A DNA stretch of 64,000 nucleotides from positions 1-64,000 of the forward strand of contig CDMY01000228.1 in NCBI GenBank assembly GCA_001179505.1. The letters run 5' to 3'. Origin of the DNA: Vitrella brassicaformis (taxonomy: Eukaryota > Sar > Vitrellaceae). Position numbers and translations under genes: made by a program. The notes under the pieces were generated by a model. That model was not told the origin of the DNA and did no database searches. It saw only the letters and a program-made list of their open reading frames with translations. Shown piece by piece: positions 24,601-35,773 of the stretch. Positions within the stretch are counted from its first letter, which is position 1; each line of letters starts with the position of its first letter.

Positions 24601-25716
24601 GTCTGTGGTGATGTAGTCGCCACCAGCCACCACACGAGACACACGACCGTACAGCGGATGCTCGTACCTGTACGACCAAACACACATACATACGTGTCGG
24701 TCGGTGAGTCGAGTCGGTGGGGTGGGGTGGGTGTGGGCGGCTCAGCTCACTGTGTGTCGACGAGGTCCTCTCCCTTGATGGTCGCCAGCACCTCCAGCCC
24801 TTCACCCGTCAACTCGTCCAACGCACCAAGCGCCTTGGACACCTACATACACACAGAGAACAAAACACCACATGTGGTGCGCCACGTCAATCTGGTGTGT
24901 GTGTGTGTGTGTGCGCCAATCAATAGGTACCTCTTTGACAAGGTCCTTGGCCACAATGAGGACCGCGTCGCTGTCAGGCCGCCTGACGAGAGCGTATTGC
25001 AGCTCGGGGTTGACGGCCACGGCCATGTTGCCGGGGATGGTCCAGGGGGTGGTTGTCCACACCGCCACACCCACATCACCCCCCCCACTACCACCGCCGC
25101 CGCCACCGTCAGGCAGGAGCCGGGCAAGCCCATCAGAAGGCGATGTCACCTTGAACGATGCGTAGATGCTCTTAGACACATGGCCGTCAGGGTACTCGAG
25201 CTCCGCCTCCGCCAGGGCTGTTTGCGACGACGGCGACCAGTGAACGGGTTTCTTGCCCTTGTAGACGTGCCCCTTGAGCAGCATCTTGCCGAGGATGTCG
25301 ATCTGCGCCGCCTCGTACTCTGGGTCTAGGGTGAGGTAGGGCTTCTCCCACTCGCCCATGACGCCATACCGCTTGAAGGAGTCACGCTGCTTGTCCACCT
25401 GGGAGAGGGCGAAGGAGGCGGCCCTGAGAGAGAGAGAAGAGAGAGAGAGAGAGAGGTGGGCATGTGTGTGTGTGTGTGTATGGTAGGTGTGGCTGCTCAC
25501 TTTCTTCTGAGGTCGAGTGGTGTCAGCTGCTGCCTCTCGCTGCTCTTCATGCTCTTGAGCACCTGCACGCACCATCGGACAGACAGACAGACATACAGAC
25601 GGACAGGCGTGGCGTCCGTGCTCAGCTCAGCTCACCGCCAGCTCGATGGGCAGTCCATGGCAGTCCCACCCGGGCACATAGCGAACCTTACGCCCTCGAA
25701 GAGACTGATACCTTTC

Positions 25717-25748
<32 letters not shown>

Positions 25749-26653
25749 TGCTGCTGGCTGATGCAGTAAGGCAGGATGGTATGTATGGTAGTTGTCCCTA
25801 TGTACCTGTTGATGAAGTCCTTGAGGATCTTGTTGAGTGCGTGGCCCATGTGCAGCTCCCCGTTGGCGTACGGCGGGCCGTCGTGGAGCACAAAGACCTC
25901 ACCGGGGTTGCTCTCTGCCTGCCGCTCGTAGACCCGCTGCTCGGCCCAAAAGGCCTGCAGCTCAGGCTCTCTGATAGATAGAGGAAGGAAGACACAGACA
26001 TCCATCGTCTGGCGAATGATGAAGGCTGTCATGTCACCTCTCTCCCTCACCGTGTGACAGCGTTGGCGCGTTGTGTGAAGGTGGTCTGTGGGAGGTTGAT
26101 GCTGTCGCTGAAGGGGTTCTCCTCCTCCTTGCCCTTGCCCTTGCCTCTGCCGCCCTTCTTCCCGGCTGTAGCAGTTTTCTGCTCTGATGACGTCGGGGCT
26201 GTCTGCTCGGGGGCCTTCTCAGCCACTGCTGCCGATGCTGCTGCTGCTGCTGGTGGTGGTGGTGGCGCAGTGGACAGCATGTGGCGGGACGGCACTCTCC
26301 TTCTGAGGGCGACGGGGGGGGGGCGTGTAGCGGCCGGTGCAATGAAGCAAGGCGGCTGCAGAGAAGGAGAGAGAGAAGCAGAAGGCACATCGCACCAAGG
26401 CAAGGCGTGTGTGTGTGTTCGATGTGTGTATGCAGCCTCTGTGTGCGATTCTGGGGCATGCACCTACCTCATCGGCAGATCTTTTGGGCGATTGGATGCG
26501 CCTGATTGTCCTGTGCTGCAGGCCCTCTGTGCTTCTCCGACTGCAGCCATCACGCTCAGTGACATCCGCCTTGCCGATGTCAGCAGAAAAGATCAGCGAG
26601 ATGAGAACGGAACAAAACAGTCCCGGCAGCACTGCAGCCGTCCATTGCTGCAT
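21655..26653 (-). CDS. IARS2: Isoleucyl-tRNA synthetase, bacterial type, plastid-targeted
   Basis: About twenty exons encode a class I synthetase that charges tRNA-Ile. The ATN-binding HIGH signature is in [17 protein letters not shown] (near 25850), preceded by [19 protein letters not shown] follows, then the CP1 editing domain ([31 protein letters not shown]) and [15 protein letters not shown]. Next is [12 protein letters not shown], then the KMSKS loop in [11 protein letters not shown] (near 23190). The anticodon-binding domain ([33 protein letters not shown]) and a C-terminal zinc-type Cys cluster ([23 protein letters not shown]) end at a stop at 21655. The order is that of bacterial and organellar IleRS. 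The start at 26653 gives a hydrophobic signal peptide ([20 protein letters not shown]) followed by a Pro/Ala/Arg-rich transit-like segment, a bipartite leader typical of complex plastids. A Gly run (near 25080-25110) interrupts the editing domain. A cytosolic IleRS would be encoded elsewhere. Confidence 0.9.
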
Positions 26654-26872
26654 CCTGAGAAGCGCTCGCTGCTCTCCTGCCCTCCCAACCTTTGTCCTTC
26701 CCTCCCGAGCTCGCACAACAACCGATCGCCGGCCTTTTCCCCACCGATTTCGTAGCGTTTTGCCCTCTCTCTGCTGTGCGTTGCTCACCACTTTCGGTGC
26801 AAGTTCGCCAACCAGCGACTGTCGCTAAGCGTCTCTCTTCTCCTTCTCGAATAGCTATTTGCCGGCACCACC
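26654..26872. promoter_or_regulatory. Divergent start region IleRS / LC8
   Basis: 219 bp separate the two divergent ATG codons. The stretch 26765-26860 is pyrimidine-rich on the plus strand. No recognised element was seen. Confidence 0.3.
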
Positions 26873-27529
<657 letters not shown>

Positions 27530-27856
27530 TACACACCTTGACCACACTATGGGGCCGACAGGGGAGGGGGGAGGTGAGCAAACTACACAATGAATGCCCA
27601 GCCAGTCTGGAGACGCTGTGAGGTGAGTGCGTGGCTTGTGGTGTGTACTGTGCTGCGCTGCAGGTGTGTGATGATGGTGATGGTGTTTGTACGTATCTAT
27701 CGGAGTGCTGCCCGTCCTCCGCTTAGCGTAGGAAATGACTGGCTGACTGTTCCGTAGCCTGACCGAGTGTCTGCCTGCCTGCTCGCCTCTATCTCTCTCT
27801 CTCTCTCTCTTGGTTGGTTTCTTTTGGACCAAAGCCCCCACTCCACACCCCACTGC

Positions 27857-27886
27857 TCGCCTGCCTGCCTGCCTGCCTGCCTGCCT
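27857..27886. repeat. (TGCC)n microsatellite
   Basis: About seven uninterrupted tetranucleotide units are visible, next to an imperfect copy of the same unit. Confidence 0.85.
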
Positions 27887-28691
27887 GAACGACTTGATGT
27901 GGCTGATATATGTGGCTGATGATGTGAATATGCAGTGCACGTGCCATATAGACCAGTCAGTCGCTCGCGCCGTCCGTCCAACACACCACACCACGACACG
28001 CAGCTAACCTACCTGACAGACAGACACATAGAGAGAGAGCACAGCCCAGCCCAGCCAGACGCCCCCGTCCGTCCTGCGTGTTCCCGTCCGTGTCCGTTTC
28101 CGCCAGTGTGTTGCAGTTCCGTTTTTCGATGCCTGTCGATGGTGCGATCGTTGTGTCTGTCTGTCTGTCTGTCTGTGCGCCTGGGTGACTCTCTCCCGCT
28201 CTCTTTGTGGCTGGCTGCGTTTGTTTGTTGGTTTGTCCGTGCGTGTGAGTGAGAGGGGAGCGTCCTAAGTATCGTTTTTCCTCTCCCTCTCTCTCTCTGT
28301 TTGTTTGTTTGCGTGATCAAGTGTGTGTCTGTGTGTGGGTGTAGTGTGGTGTACAGCTAAGCGGCGGGCGGACGGACGGGCCGACACACTCACTACTGCA
28401 GACAGACAGACAGAACCTCGATCCTGCCTGCCTCCCTGCCAATGAATGGATGGATGGATGGATGGACCGATCTGTGAGAGAGCGCAGCTATACAGACTCA
28501 CTCACTCACTTACTTGCACACAAACATACACACATACATACACACATACGTACATACATTATGCGTATCAGCCAGCGAGTGACCTTCGGGTGGATCTGTG
28601 CGTTGCTGTGCCAGCCACAGCTCGCCCATCTGCCCAGATTTTGCACCAAACAACCAGGGAGGGAGGGAGAGAGGGAGAGCGGGAGGGAGGG

Positions 28692-28722
28692 GGCAGACAG
28701 ACAGACAGACAGACAGACAGAC
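28692..28722. repeat. (GACA)n microsatellite
   Basis: Seven or so GACA units are visible within a longer purine-rich stretch. Confidence 0.85.
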
Positions 28723-29753
28723 GGACACACGGACAGGAACACACAAACACGCAACCTGATGGAGAGACCAGACCAGGAACAGCCATCGATCTGAGCCCCT
28801 CCCTCATCCCTCCCTCCCTCCCTCCTTGCTTTATGTATGTAAGACACTTACTTGCTCCCTCACTCCCCTGCCGCACTTGTTTTGTGCCCCCCTGTCTGTC
28901 TGTCTTTCATTGCCTACCTACTTGCCCATACAGCCCAACGAAGAACGTATTTATCGATCAATCGACCTGACTGACTGACATACATACACTCAGCAACGCC
29001 CCGCGCACGCCCCGCACACCACACCACACCACACCCCCATCCAACAACAGACACGTGTTTTGCGGTACCTGCTGCATATACAAAGCGCATGATGCTTGTG
29101 GGGTGCGTTTCCTAAGCGTGTGTGTGGGAGGGGGGCGTGGGTGTCGGTTCTGTCTGTCCGTCTGTCTGTTTGTTTGCTCAGTGGGGGCTTTGGCTTGGCA
29201 TGGCTGGTCTACACTGTTTAGCTAGCTACCTCGGGGGCGGGGGTGGACCTGAGAGAGCGACACGATGCATGCATACAGTTTACACCCACACGGCACGGTG
29301 AGCGAGCGGTATTTGCTTGACGTTTCAATCCCATGAATGAACCAGTCCATAGCTGATAGCTAGATATGTGGGGACGGCGGGACGGCCCGGAATTCACTGT
29401 CAGATACCAACCACTCCCACCCACCCACCCGTGACACCACACCGGTCGGTCAACACAGGAAAAATAGAAAGACCCCTCTCTCTCGTGTGCCTCTTTGTCC
29501 CCCTCCCTCACTACCCCACGGTCAATCAGCAACACTCTACACAACACGGAACCTCACCCCCCCACGCCCCACCACCAGCAGCAGCAGCAGCAGCCCCCGC
29601 CCAGCAGCACCCTTCTGCTAGCCATCATCACTGCAACACCTCTTCACTCTCTCCCTCTGCACCTGCACACACGCAGACAAAGCGCAAGCGCACACAAAAC
29701 AAACGTCCATGCCATGCGCCGTCCTTCCCTCTCTCTCTTTCATTCTACTATAG

Positions 29754-30941
29754 CTAGCTCACGCCACGCCCACCTGTGCTGGGGTGTGTGACTTCTGCCA
29801 CTGAGTAGAAGTCGCCATCCCCCTCGTCGGCCACATCCATCCCCTCCTCCATGCCCTCTAAGCCGTCTATGCCGTCTCCCTCCATCCCGAAGTCGCCCCA
29901 AGAATCGCCCTCATGGAGCATGGAATCATCGCGGGACGGCACCAGGCGATACGGACTCCTGCTGCCGCCATCATCGCGCTCAACGCCACCCCCCACACCA
30001 ACACCAGAACCTCCACCACGTGGGGGTGTGGGGGGGTGGTAGGTGTGTGGGATACCACGTTGGGAGTGGTGTCCTGGTATTGCAGCAGTCGCCGCAGCTG
30101 CATATGCCGATGCCGATGCTGGCCCAGCCGCAGCAGAGGATGTGCTCGCAGCAGTCGCAGCCGCAGCAGGCGCAGGAGGGCGCACTGGCCTGCCCGGTAA
30201 CACCACCGGCACCGGCATCGGTGGTGGCAACAAGACTGCTGGCGGTGGCAACGAAGGAGCCATCTGCACTGCAGCAGGGTGCACCGGCAGCCGATGCCGC
30301 AGCTGCACGGGCACAGGTGGAGGACCGATCGGGACGAACTGTGGCACCGGTGTCAGTGGGACGAATGGCGGATAGGGGGACGGGGCACGGGAAGGGGCGT
30401 GGGAGGCAGAGAGAGAGAGGGAGAGAGGGGGGAAAGGCCGATATGTCTGGGGCAGACGGGGACGGGGGGCATTCATGGCGGGCGAGAGGGGGGGCTGCAT
30501 CGCGCCGTAGTCGTGCTGCGCAGTCGAAACAGACAGCGGCGTACCTGACACACACACATGCAGACGCGAACAAGTGGACAACTTGTTAATGAGTGAGTCA
30601 CGCATAAAATGTCTGTCGTGCTGCTCACCGTTTGTGGTCGATATAGGAGTCGGTCCCGTGTGCCCATTGACGTGTGAGTTGCCCGTCGACACCATCCCGC
30701 TGGCAGGCGGACGCCCATTACCGCCACACGCGTACGTCGAGTGCTGTGGCGGCGGACGAGGGAGAGCCACGTGCTGCATCGGCGGTCCTGCAGCTGTGGG
30801 GGGGCCAAACGGGGGATTCCCACACACTGCTGGGGCGGGCGGACCCATTGCCGATGACCAACTTGAATGAGCAGAGTAGAAGCTCGATGCCGGTGGAGGT
30901 GGAGGTAGGTGCCGCCAAGAGGAGGGATCCATCATGAGCAC
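29754..30941 (-). CDS. Proline/alanine-rich protein, unknown function
   Basis: There are two exons. Exon 1 (ATG 30941) encodes a Pro-rich N-terminus (MDPSSWRHLPPPPPASSF) and is spliced at a GTGAGC donor near 30629. Exon 2 starts near 30545 (GTPLSVSTAQHDYGAM) and runs to TAG at 29754. It contains long Pro/Ala runs (near 30130-30260), a Gly/Val-rich stretch, and an acidic C-terminus rich in Asp, Glu, Gly and Met (for example GDFGMEGDGIDG). No folded domain is visible and the protein is probably disordered. An upstream exon cannot be excluded because the first exon starts inside a duplicated segment (see 30889-31090). The acidic end could act in transcription or scaffolding, but this is a guess. 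Confidence 0.6.
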   Translation of the reverse strand: MLMMDPSSWRHLPPPPPASSFYSAHSSWSSAMGPPAPAVCGNPPFGPPTAAGPPMQHVALPRPPPQHSTYACGGNGRPPASGMVSTGNSHVNGHTGPTPISTTNGEQHDRHFMRDSLINKLSTCSRLHVCVSGTPLSVSTAQHDYGAMQPPLSPAMNAPRPRLPQTYRPFPPLSLSLSASHAPSRAPSPYPPFVPLTPVPQFVPIGPPPVPVQLRHRLPVHPAAVQMAPSLPPPAVLLPPPMPVPVVLPGRPVRPPAPAAAATAASTSSAAAGPASASAYAAAATAAIPGHHSQRGIPHTYHPPTPPRGGGSGVGVGGGVERDDGGSRSPYRLVPSRDDSMLHEGDSWGDFGMEGDGIDGLEGMEEGMDVADEGDGDFYSVAEVTHPSTGGRGVS

Positions 30942-31090
30942 CGATTCTGATCATCAGGGGTCGTCCAGCGCTCCGTGCGATTGCGAGCTAAAGTGCGCCA
31001 GGGTCTGCGTGGCCATTAGCCAGGATGATTCAGTCGTTGGCAGGGCGGCGATGTGATGATGCGGATAAAATAGATGTCCAAGAAGTGGGA
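30889..31090. repeat. Segmental duplicate, copy A
   Basis: This segment, which contains the first codons of the proline-rich gene, is repeated at 36191-36411 in the same orientation. The first 90 or so bases match with only a few differences (for example ggaggtaggtgccgcc here and ggaggtgggtgccgcc there). Identity then becomes patchier, with small insertions, up to a shared gatgtccaagaagtggga at the end. It marks a local duplication of the 5' end of this gene. Confidence 0.8.
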
Positions 31091-31690
31091 CAACCAGACA
31101 GACAATCAGACAGACAATCAGACAGACAAACAGATAAACAGACAAAGAGCTGATCAGGTCTATTTGATCCGTGTGGACCCACCACCCACCACTAGTTCCA
31201 AAGAAGGTCAATTCCCACCTTCTACCCTCCAGCAAACAGCATAAAGGCAATGTCCAGCACATAAACACGGTCTTGGTCGTTTCTTTGCATCGACAAGTGT
31301 CTTTTCTGCGATTGTTTTGTGTGTGGTGATGATGGGAAGACGGCCTGCAGCCATGCGTCCTCATTTGTCTAGGTTGCTTTTGAGTCATCGATCTCGAGAG
31401 ACGGCAGTGCACCATACAATGCCATTTTCTGCACGTACGTACGTACGTACGTATCACGGCTCAATACAAGACACCTGCGACGAGTACATCCCCATGGGGA
31501 GACGCATTCGGCGAGAGACCCCTCGGGGCACTATGGTCGTGTCGTGTCTGCATGATAAAGCCAACGTGCCTCGTTCGTCGCCATGACACCAGCAGACACC
31601 GAAAGCAGGAAGAACAAAGAGCTCACCAGGCAGGCATATTTAATCCGTGTGTGTACTTGTCCACATGTACTTGTCCACATGTGTTCTCGC
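31091..31690. other. Gene-poor stretch with ACGT microsatellite
   Basis: No intact gene is visible. It contains GACA-type repeats (31092-31150) and a (ACGT)n run at 31434-31451. Confidence 0.5.
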
Positions 31691-31796
31691 AGCAAATTGC
31701 TTTCATAGTGCGTGCACCCAACAAACAGCTGACCCTCCGTCTCCGAGAACAGAAAGACCTCATCCTCGCCGTCATGAGCATCGCTCGGTGTCCTCT

Positions 31797-32069
31797 CGAA
31801 GGCCATGGCCGGCAGCCATCGGTTGTGTCTCGAGGAAGTGAGCAAGTGTGCCGGGACGGCGAAGGGCGACTGCAGCGTGACTGTCTCGGTGGCCATGTTC
31901 CAGCGGTGCATGGTGCTCCATGATCGTCTTGAGAGGGGTAAAGGGGTCAGCGGCACTTTGGTGGGGGTGAGGCGGACACAGAAGAGGGGCACCGACCAGA
32001 TGTGGTCTATGTGAGGGCCTCGAGGTCGTCCTTGCTGATGAACGGCACTGCAGCGACCAACTCACCCTC
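31797..32069. repeat. Tandem duplicate, unit 1
   Basis: Direct repeat partner of 32435-32736. Long exact stretches are shared (for example the bases around ggcgaagggcgactgcagcg and gtggtctatgtgagggcctc), separated by small indels. Confidence 0.85.
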
Positions 32070-32434
32070 TCCCCTCCCTTGAAGACCCTCCTGGTCTTCG
32101 TCCGCCATCTTGTCCAGGCGTGTCTCTTCTTGTTGCTGACGCCAGCCAGGGCAGTGCGGCAGCAGCTTGTTGAACGCTGCGATCATGAGAGCCTCGATCG
32201 ACCCTCCCGGTTCCGCCCAGAGTGACGTCGCCTGGGAGCTGATGTGGTAGTTCCCCTCCACGTCCGTCCCCATACCAAACGTCGACGCCGTACAACACGG
32301 TGGCGTGCATCTGTCTGTATGAGATCTTCCGTTGTGCAACGGGGCACCACCGACGTGTCTTGTTCGCCTCGTACCCATACCAGCCTCCTGCCCGCTTTCC
32401 TCGTCGCCATCAACAGCATCATTCGGTGTTGCCT

Positions 32435-32736
32435 CGAAGACAATGGCCGGCAGCCATCGCTTGTGTCTCGAGAAGATGCGGAAGTGTGCCGGCACGGCGA
32501 AGGGCGACTGCAGCGTGACTGTCTCGGTGGCCATGTTCCAGCGGTGCATGGTGCTCTCCACTCACAGCCTGGGTCAAAGGGGCCCAGAATGACCGTCTTG
32601 AGAGGGGTGAAGGGGTCAGCGGCACTTTGGTGGGGGGACGGCGGACACAGAAGAGGGGCACCGACCAGATGTGGTCTATGTGAGGGCCTCGAGGTCGTCC
32701 TTGCTGATGAATGGCGCTCTAGCGACCAACTCACCC
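32435..32736. repeat. Tandem duplicate, unit 2
   Basis: Direct repeat partner of 31797-32069. It carries about 29 extra bases near 32551-32590 relative to unit 1. Confidence 0.85.
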
Positions 32737-34394
32737 ATTCCCTCCCCTCCAATCCTCCTGGTCTTCGCCCTCCCCACCCCACACGGCCTCGGCGTATACG
32801 ACGACGGCGACTGCAGGTGGGACATCATGTGGCTGATGGGGTCCAGCTGCCATTGCTGGATCATCATGTCGTCCTCGTGGTGCAGAGTGACCGAATGCGG
32901 CACACATCTCAAGCCGTCTGGCAGTCGGGGCACGCCACTTCTCCACACGAACGTGGCCCCATCAGCCCTCTCAAAAGCAGGCGGCTGCCGATGAGCTTGC
33001 CCTTTCTGCGCCTTTGCTGCCATAAGTCGACAGCCGGAGGAATCGGTGGGGGCATCCATCCATCCATCGTCGTTTCTGTCTTCCTCTCTGTCCAGGATGG
33101 GTTGCGGCAATCGAGGGAGAAGGGCCGGCTGTTGGACGGGCCGTGTGATGGCTGCACGCCGTGGTCAAAACAGAGGTCAGTGCGGTCTTGGTCGTCTGTG
33201 AGGAGGGCGCGGCGCCCCCGATCCCTCGCCATGCCAGCAGCCGGACAGATGTGGATGGGTTGCTGTCTGAGGGGCCGTTCTTGCTGGGTGAGTTGATGCA
33301 GTCAGTGTGGCTTGGCGCTGCTCTGGACGAGAGGGATGTGATCTGCAGCACACCCAAGACACCTGTGTCATGCGATCGATGCTTTGCGGTGCGTGAAAGA
33401 GAAATGGAGACGGGAAGGGGCGAAGTGATTCACCTCTGTATGGGTGATTGGGGAGTACTGCAAGCCGACAGCCATCTCGCAGTACCGATAAGGCGGCAGC
33501 AGCAGCTCTTACTCGCCCATGACCATTCCCGACTTGCCGCCCTCCCGCTCCGACACAAGGGGCCTGAAGCAGCACCCCGGACCCCGGATGGATGAAGTGC
33601 ACGTCAAAGGACACGTTGTGCTGGCCTCCCATCTCGCTACAGGCACTGGACCGCCTGCTGCCTTCACGTGCCGGCGGCAAAGTCGGCGCCACGACGGGGT
33701 ACTCGACGAGACACGTCATGTTGATCAGGAGAGGACACTCGCCCTTGTTGGCCAGAAACAGTGTTCGTGCTGTGGGGATGAACGGTGCTGCCTCGCCCCA
33801 CACGAGCCGCTTGGCGCTTGTCCAGAGAGGCATGGAGGGCGGTGGGGTGCGGAGACGAGGGGCAGTGCGAAGGCTTGGCTGACGCCATTCGCGTCAACGG
33901 CAAGATCGGGGGGATTGGGGAGGGCAAGACGCAACTCCAGGGCGTGGGAAGATGTAGTAGTGAGCTTGGCCAAAGACATGATGTAGAACAGGCAGTTACG
34001 GCAGCGGCAGGTCGAACAGGGCGTCGGTGGCCTCGTCAATGATGATGTGGATGGCTCCAGCCTGCTCCCTTGGCCAGCTCCAGCTGCATGGGCTCCACGC
34101 CAATGTCCAATCCAACCAAAGGATTCAGCGGCGCCTCCAGAAAGGACACAAGAGCGGCTGATTTGTGCACCGCTGGATGCAGCAGGGCTTCTTCCAGCAC
34201 AACTCGTGGGATGTGAGGGCCGTGAGGTTGTCTGTGAGGATGGCGCCCCCGATCCCTAGCCATGGCAGCAGCGCAAATGCGAGGGGCTGGGTGGGATGAG
34301 AGGGGTTCGGCTGGTGGGAGGGCGACGGGCTGGTGGGCGGGCCACAAGAGGCGGTGGGTTTGGATGGGCGTGTGTATAAAATGCCCTCAAGCAA
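32737..34394 (-). pseudogene. Further broken coding remnants, unknown family
   Basis: Minus-strand fragments with protein-like character occur in different frames. Near 34394-34240 there is WLGIGGAILTDNLTALTSHE. Near 34170-34050 there is FLEAPLNPLVGLDIGVEPMQ and then, after a frameshift, AIHIIIDEATDALFDLPLP and a stop. Near 33965-33840 there is LELRLALPNPPDLAVDANGV. Near 33770-33680 there is LFLANKGECPLLINMTCLVE. A block resembling the first (LAWRGIGGAAP) recurs near 33240-33210, so this region also contains duplicates. A frame ending FISKDDLEALT stops at 32676, as in the tandem copies just downstream. I cannot assign a function, and the frame changes argue for decay. Confidence 0.4.
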
Positions 34395-34589
34395 GCCTCA
34401 GAGAGGCCGCGAGGGCTGTGGGAATGCCCGCAAACTGTGCACGGAGGCACACTGCAGGCGGTGAATGCCCTCGCAACCCCTCACTCCCGAAGGAGAGAGG
34501 GGCGCGAGGGCCACACGCGTCTTGGTTCAGTTGCAAGGAGGGGGGAACCAGTCGCCTGCAGGTCACCACAGAGACAGACAGCCACGACC

Positions 34590-35588
34590 TTATCTCGATG
34601 TGTGTCTCCTCTTGATCGTGCGATCGTGGACGTTCGTACGTTTGGCTTTGCAGCAGCAGGGGAACATGCGCCGCGCTGCCTCCCGCGCCAGGCCCCGGCA
34701 GAAGCGGAGTGCATCCGCCACCCCATCCTTGTAAATCTCCCACCGCTCCTGGCAATCGGGACCCTCCAGGGTCACCCGATAGCCAGGTCCATGTCGCCGC
34801 CACCACTCGCCCTGCCCCGTCTTGGTGTTTGTGTACCACCCCTGAAGGGAAGAACACACACAATTGATTGACACAGAGATTGCACTTGTATGTATGGGCA
34901 GTGAGTGCACCTGCTCCGTCACACCCAGCCTCGCCGCTTCCTCCACGAAGTACCACTTGGGGTACTCGGGCGCACCGGGCCCAAACAGCGGGCGCTGCAG
35001 GCAGGCAGATAGGCAGGCGGACAGAGAAACACACTTGTTTCTTACAATGGATGTGTCCTGTTGTGGTGCTTTCGTACATCGAAGAACTTGTCGAAGAAGT
35101 CTTGCTCTGGGGGAGCTTTAGACGAGGCGGTGGAGTCCGGGCCCTGAATCCCCAAAGGACACGGAGGAGGACGAGAGTGAGGATCTGACCTCGGTGTCCC
35201 TGGATTTCTGCTCACCTCGTAGCCCATAGCCCCGTAGAGATAATTGTTGTCGTACATCCACCGCCTGCCCTCGTTCCCCACCACGCGATACGCCTCGTTG
35301 ATGGCCTGTGACTCCTTGGTAGAGGTGGCGGCGTGGGCGGGCTGGCCGTGCTGCTGCTGCTTGTCAGCGTGGCACCTCTACACACACACGGGGAGAGAGA
35401 GAGAGACGTCAACTCGTGGAGAGCTGCCTGCAAGTACTAGAGACGCTGCACTGACTGTCACAGTGACTGACCTGCAGGAGTGCGTCTCGTGCCTTCTTGA
35501 TGTCCGCCTGCGTGGCGGTCGGGGCGACCTCGAGGGTCGCATAGTACCCTTTGGGGTCGCCCATGCTGCTGCTTGTGGGTGCGGCCAT
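34590..35588 (-). CDS. J-domain-like protein with HPD changed to HAD
   Basis: Five exons encode about 270 residues. Exon 1 (ATG 35588) encodes GYYATLEVAPTATQADIKKA, the first part of a J domain. After the first intron the sequence is RCHADKQQQ, where a J protein has HPDK. A polar insertion and AINEAYRVV follow, then RRWMYDNNYLYGAMGYE, equivalent to J helices III and IV. Later exons contain APPEQDFFDKFFD, GAPEYPKWYFVEEAARLGV and a Trp-rich region (GWYTNTKTGQGEWWRRHGPG) and end with a Cys/Lys/Arg-rich tail, with TAA at 34590-34592. The HPD motif is needed to stimulate Hsp70 ATPase. Its change to HAD suggests a J-like protein that does not activate Hsp70 in the usual way. The GWYTNTKTGQ-type motif resembles a WW/OCRE-type segment, but this is uncertain. 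It lies next to the foldback element yet has clean splice junctions. Confidence 0.75.
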
Positions 35589-35751
35589 TTTCGCTCTTCT
35601 CTGATGGAGACTGGGGGCCGCATGCAAGGTTCATCCGGGGCCACGGGATCGAGATCCGTATGGCTGCGAACTCGGACGTCTAAGGCAGCCCCGGGTCAGC
35701 CCATGGACGAGTATTGAGCTGCCCATAAGGAAACCGGCACGTGGCTGCCGA

Positions 35752-35773
35752 ATATATATATATATATATATAA
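35752..35773. repeat. (TA)n tract flanking the foldback element
   Basis: About ten TA units directly abut the left end of the large inverted repeat. This could be the insertion target or a by-product of the insertion. Confidence 0.8.

Larger units (their letters stand above)
27530..29753. other. 2.2-kb low-complexity intergenic region
   Basis: I find no gene here. The region is built of short tandem repeats: CT runs (27793-27810), (TGCC)n at about 27857-27886, (GTCT)n at 28155-28172, (GTTT)n near 28300, (GATG)n at 28446-28464, (ACAT)-rich 28525-28560, (GACA)n at 28692-28722, (CCCT)n at 28798-28824 and CAG repeats at 29577-29595. It lies between the convergent 3' ends of LC8 and the proline-rich gene and is the longest gene-free stretch of the window. 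Confidence 0.6.
31690..32736 (-). pseudogene. Tandemly duplicated remnants of an unknown gene
   Basis: Two direct copies, about 31797-32069 and 32435-32736, are offset by roughly 640-665 bp. Both contain, on the minus strand, the codons for HRWNMATETVTLQSPFAVPA, followed by RWLPA and an acidic Asp/Glu segment. Both are preceded by an open frame ending FISKDDLEALT and a stop. Frames around these blocks are broken by stops, frameshifts and small insertions. Between the copies, a frame with NYHISSQATSLWAEPGGSIE and ALMIAAFNKLLP reads like real protein. I recognise no family. The blocks could be exons of one or two surviving genes, but no consistent set of splice sites gives a full-length frame, so I call them degenerate copies. 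Confidence 0.5.

Noticed and set aside
27857-28722. Clustered short repeats considered as a CRISPR array or telomere
   Set aside because: These are simple tetranucleotide microsatellites without unique spacers, and none matches known telomere units.
28446-28970. Open frames in the low-complexity intergenic region
   Set aside because: They translate GATG, ACAT and GACA repeats (runs of Thr, His, Asp, Arg) and are open in several frames at once.
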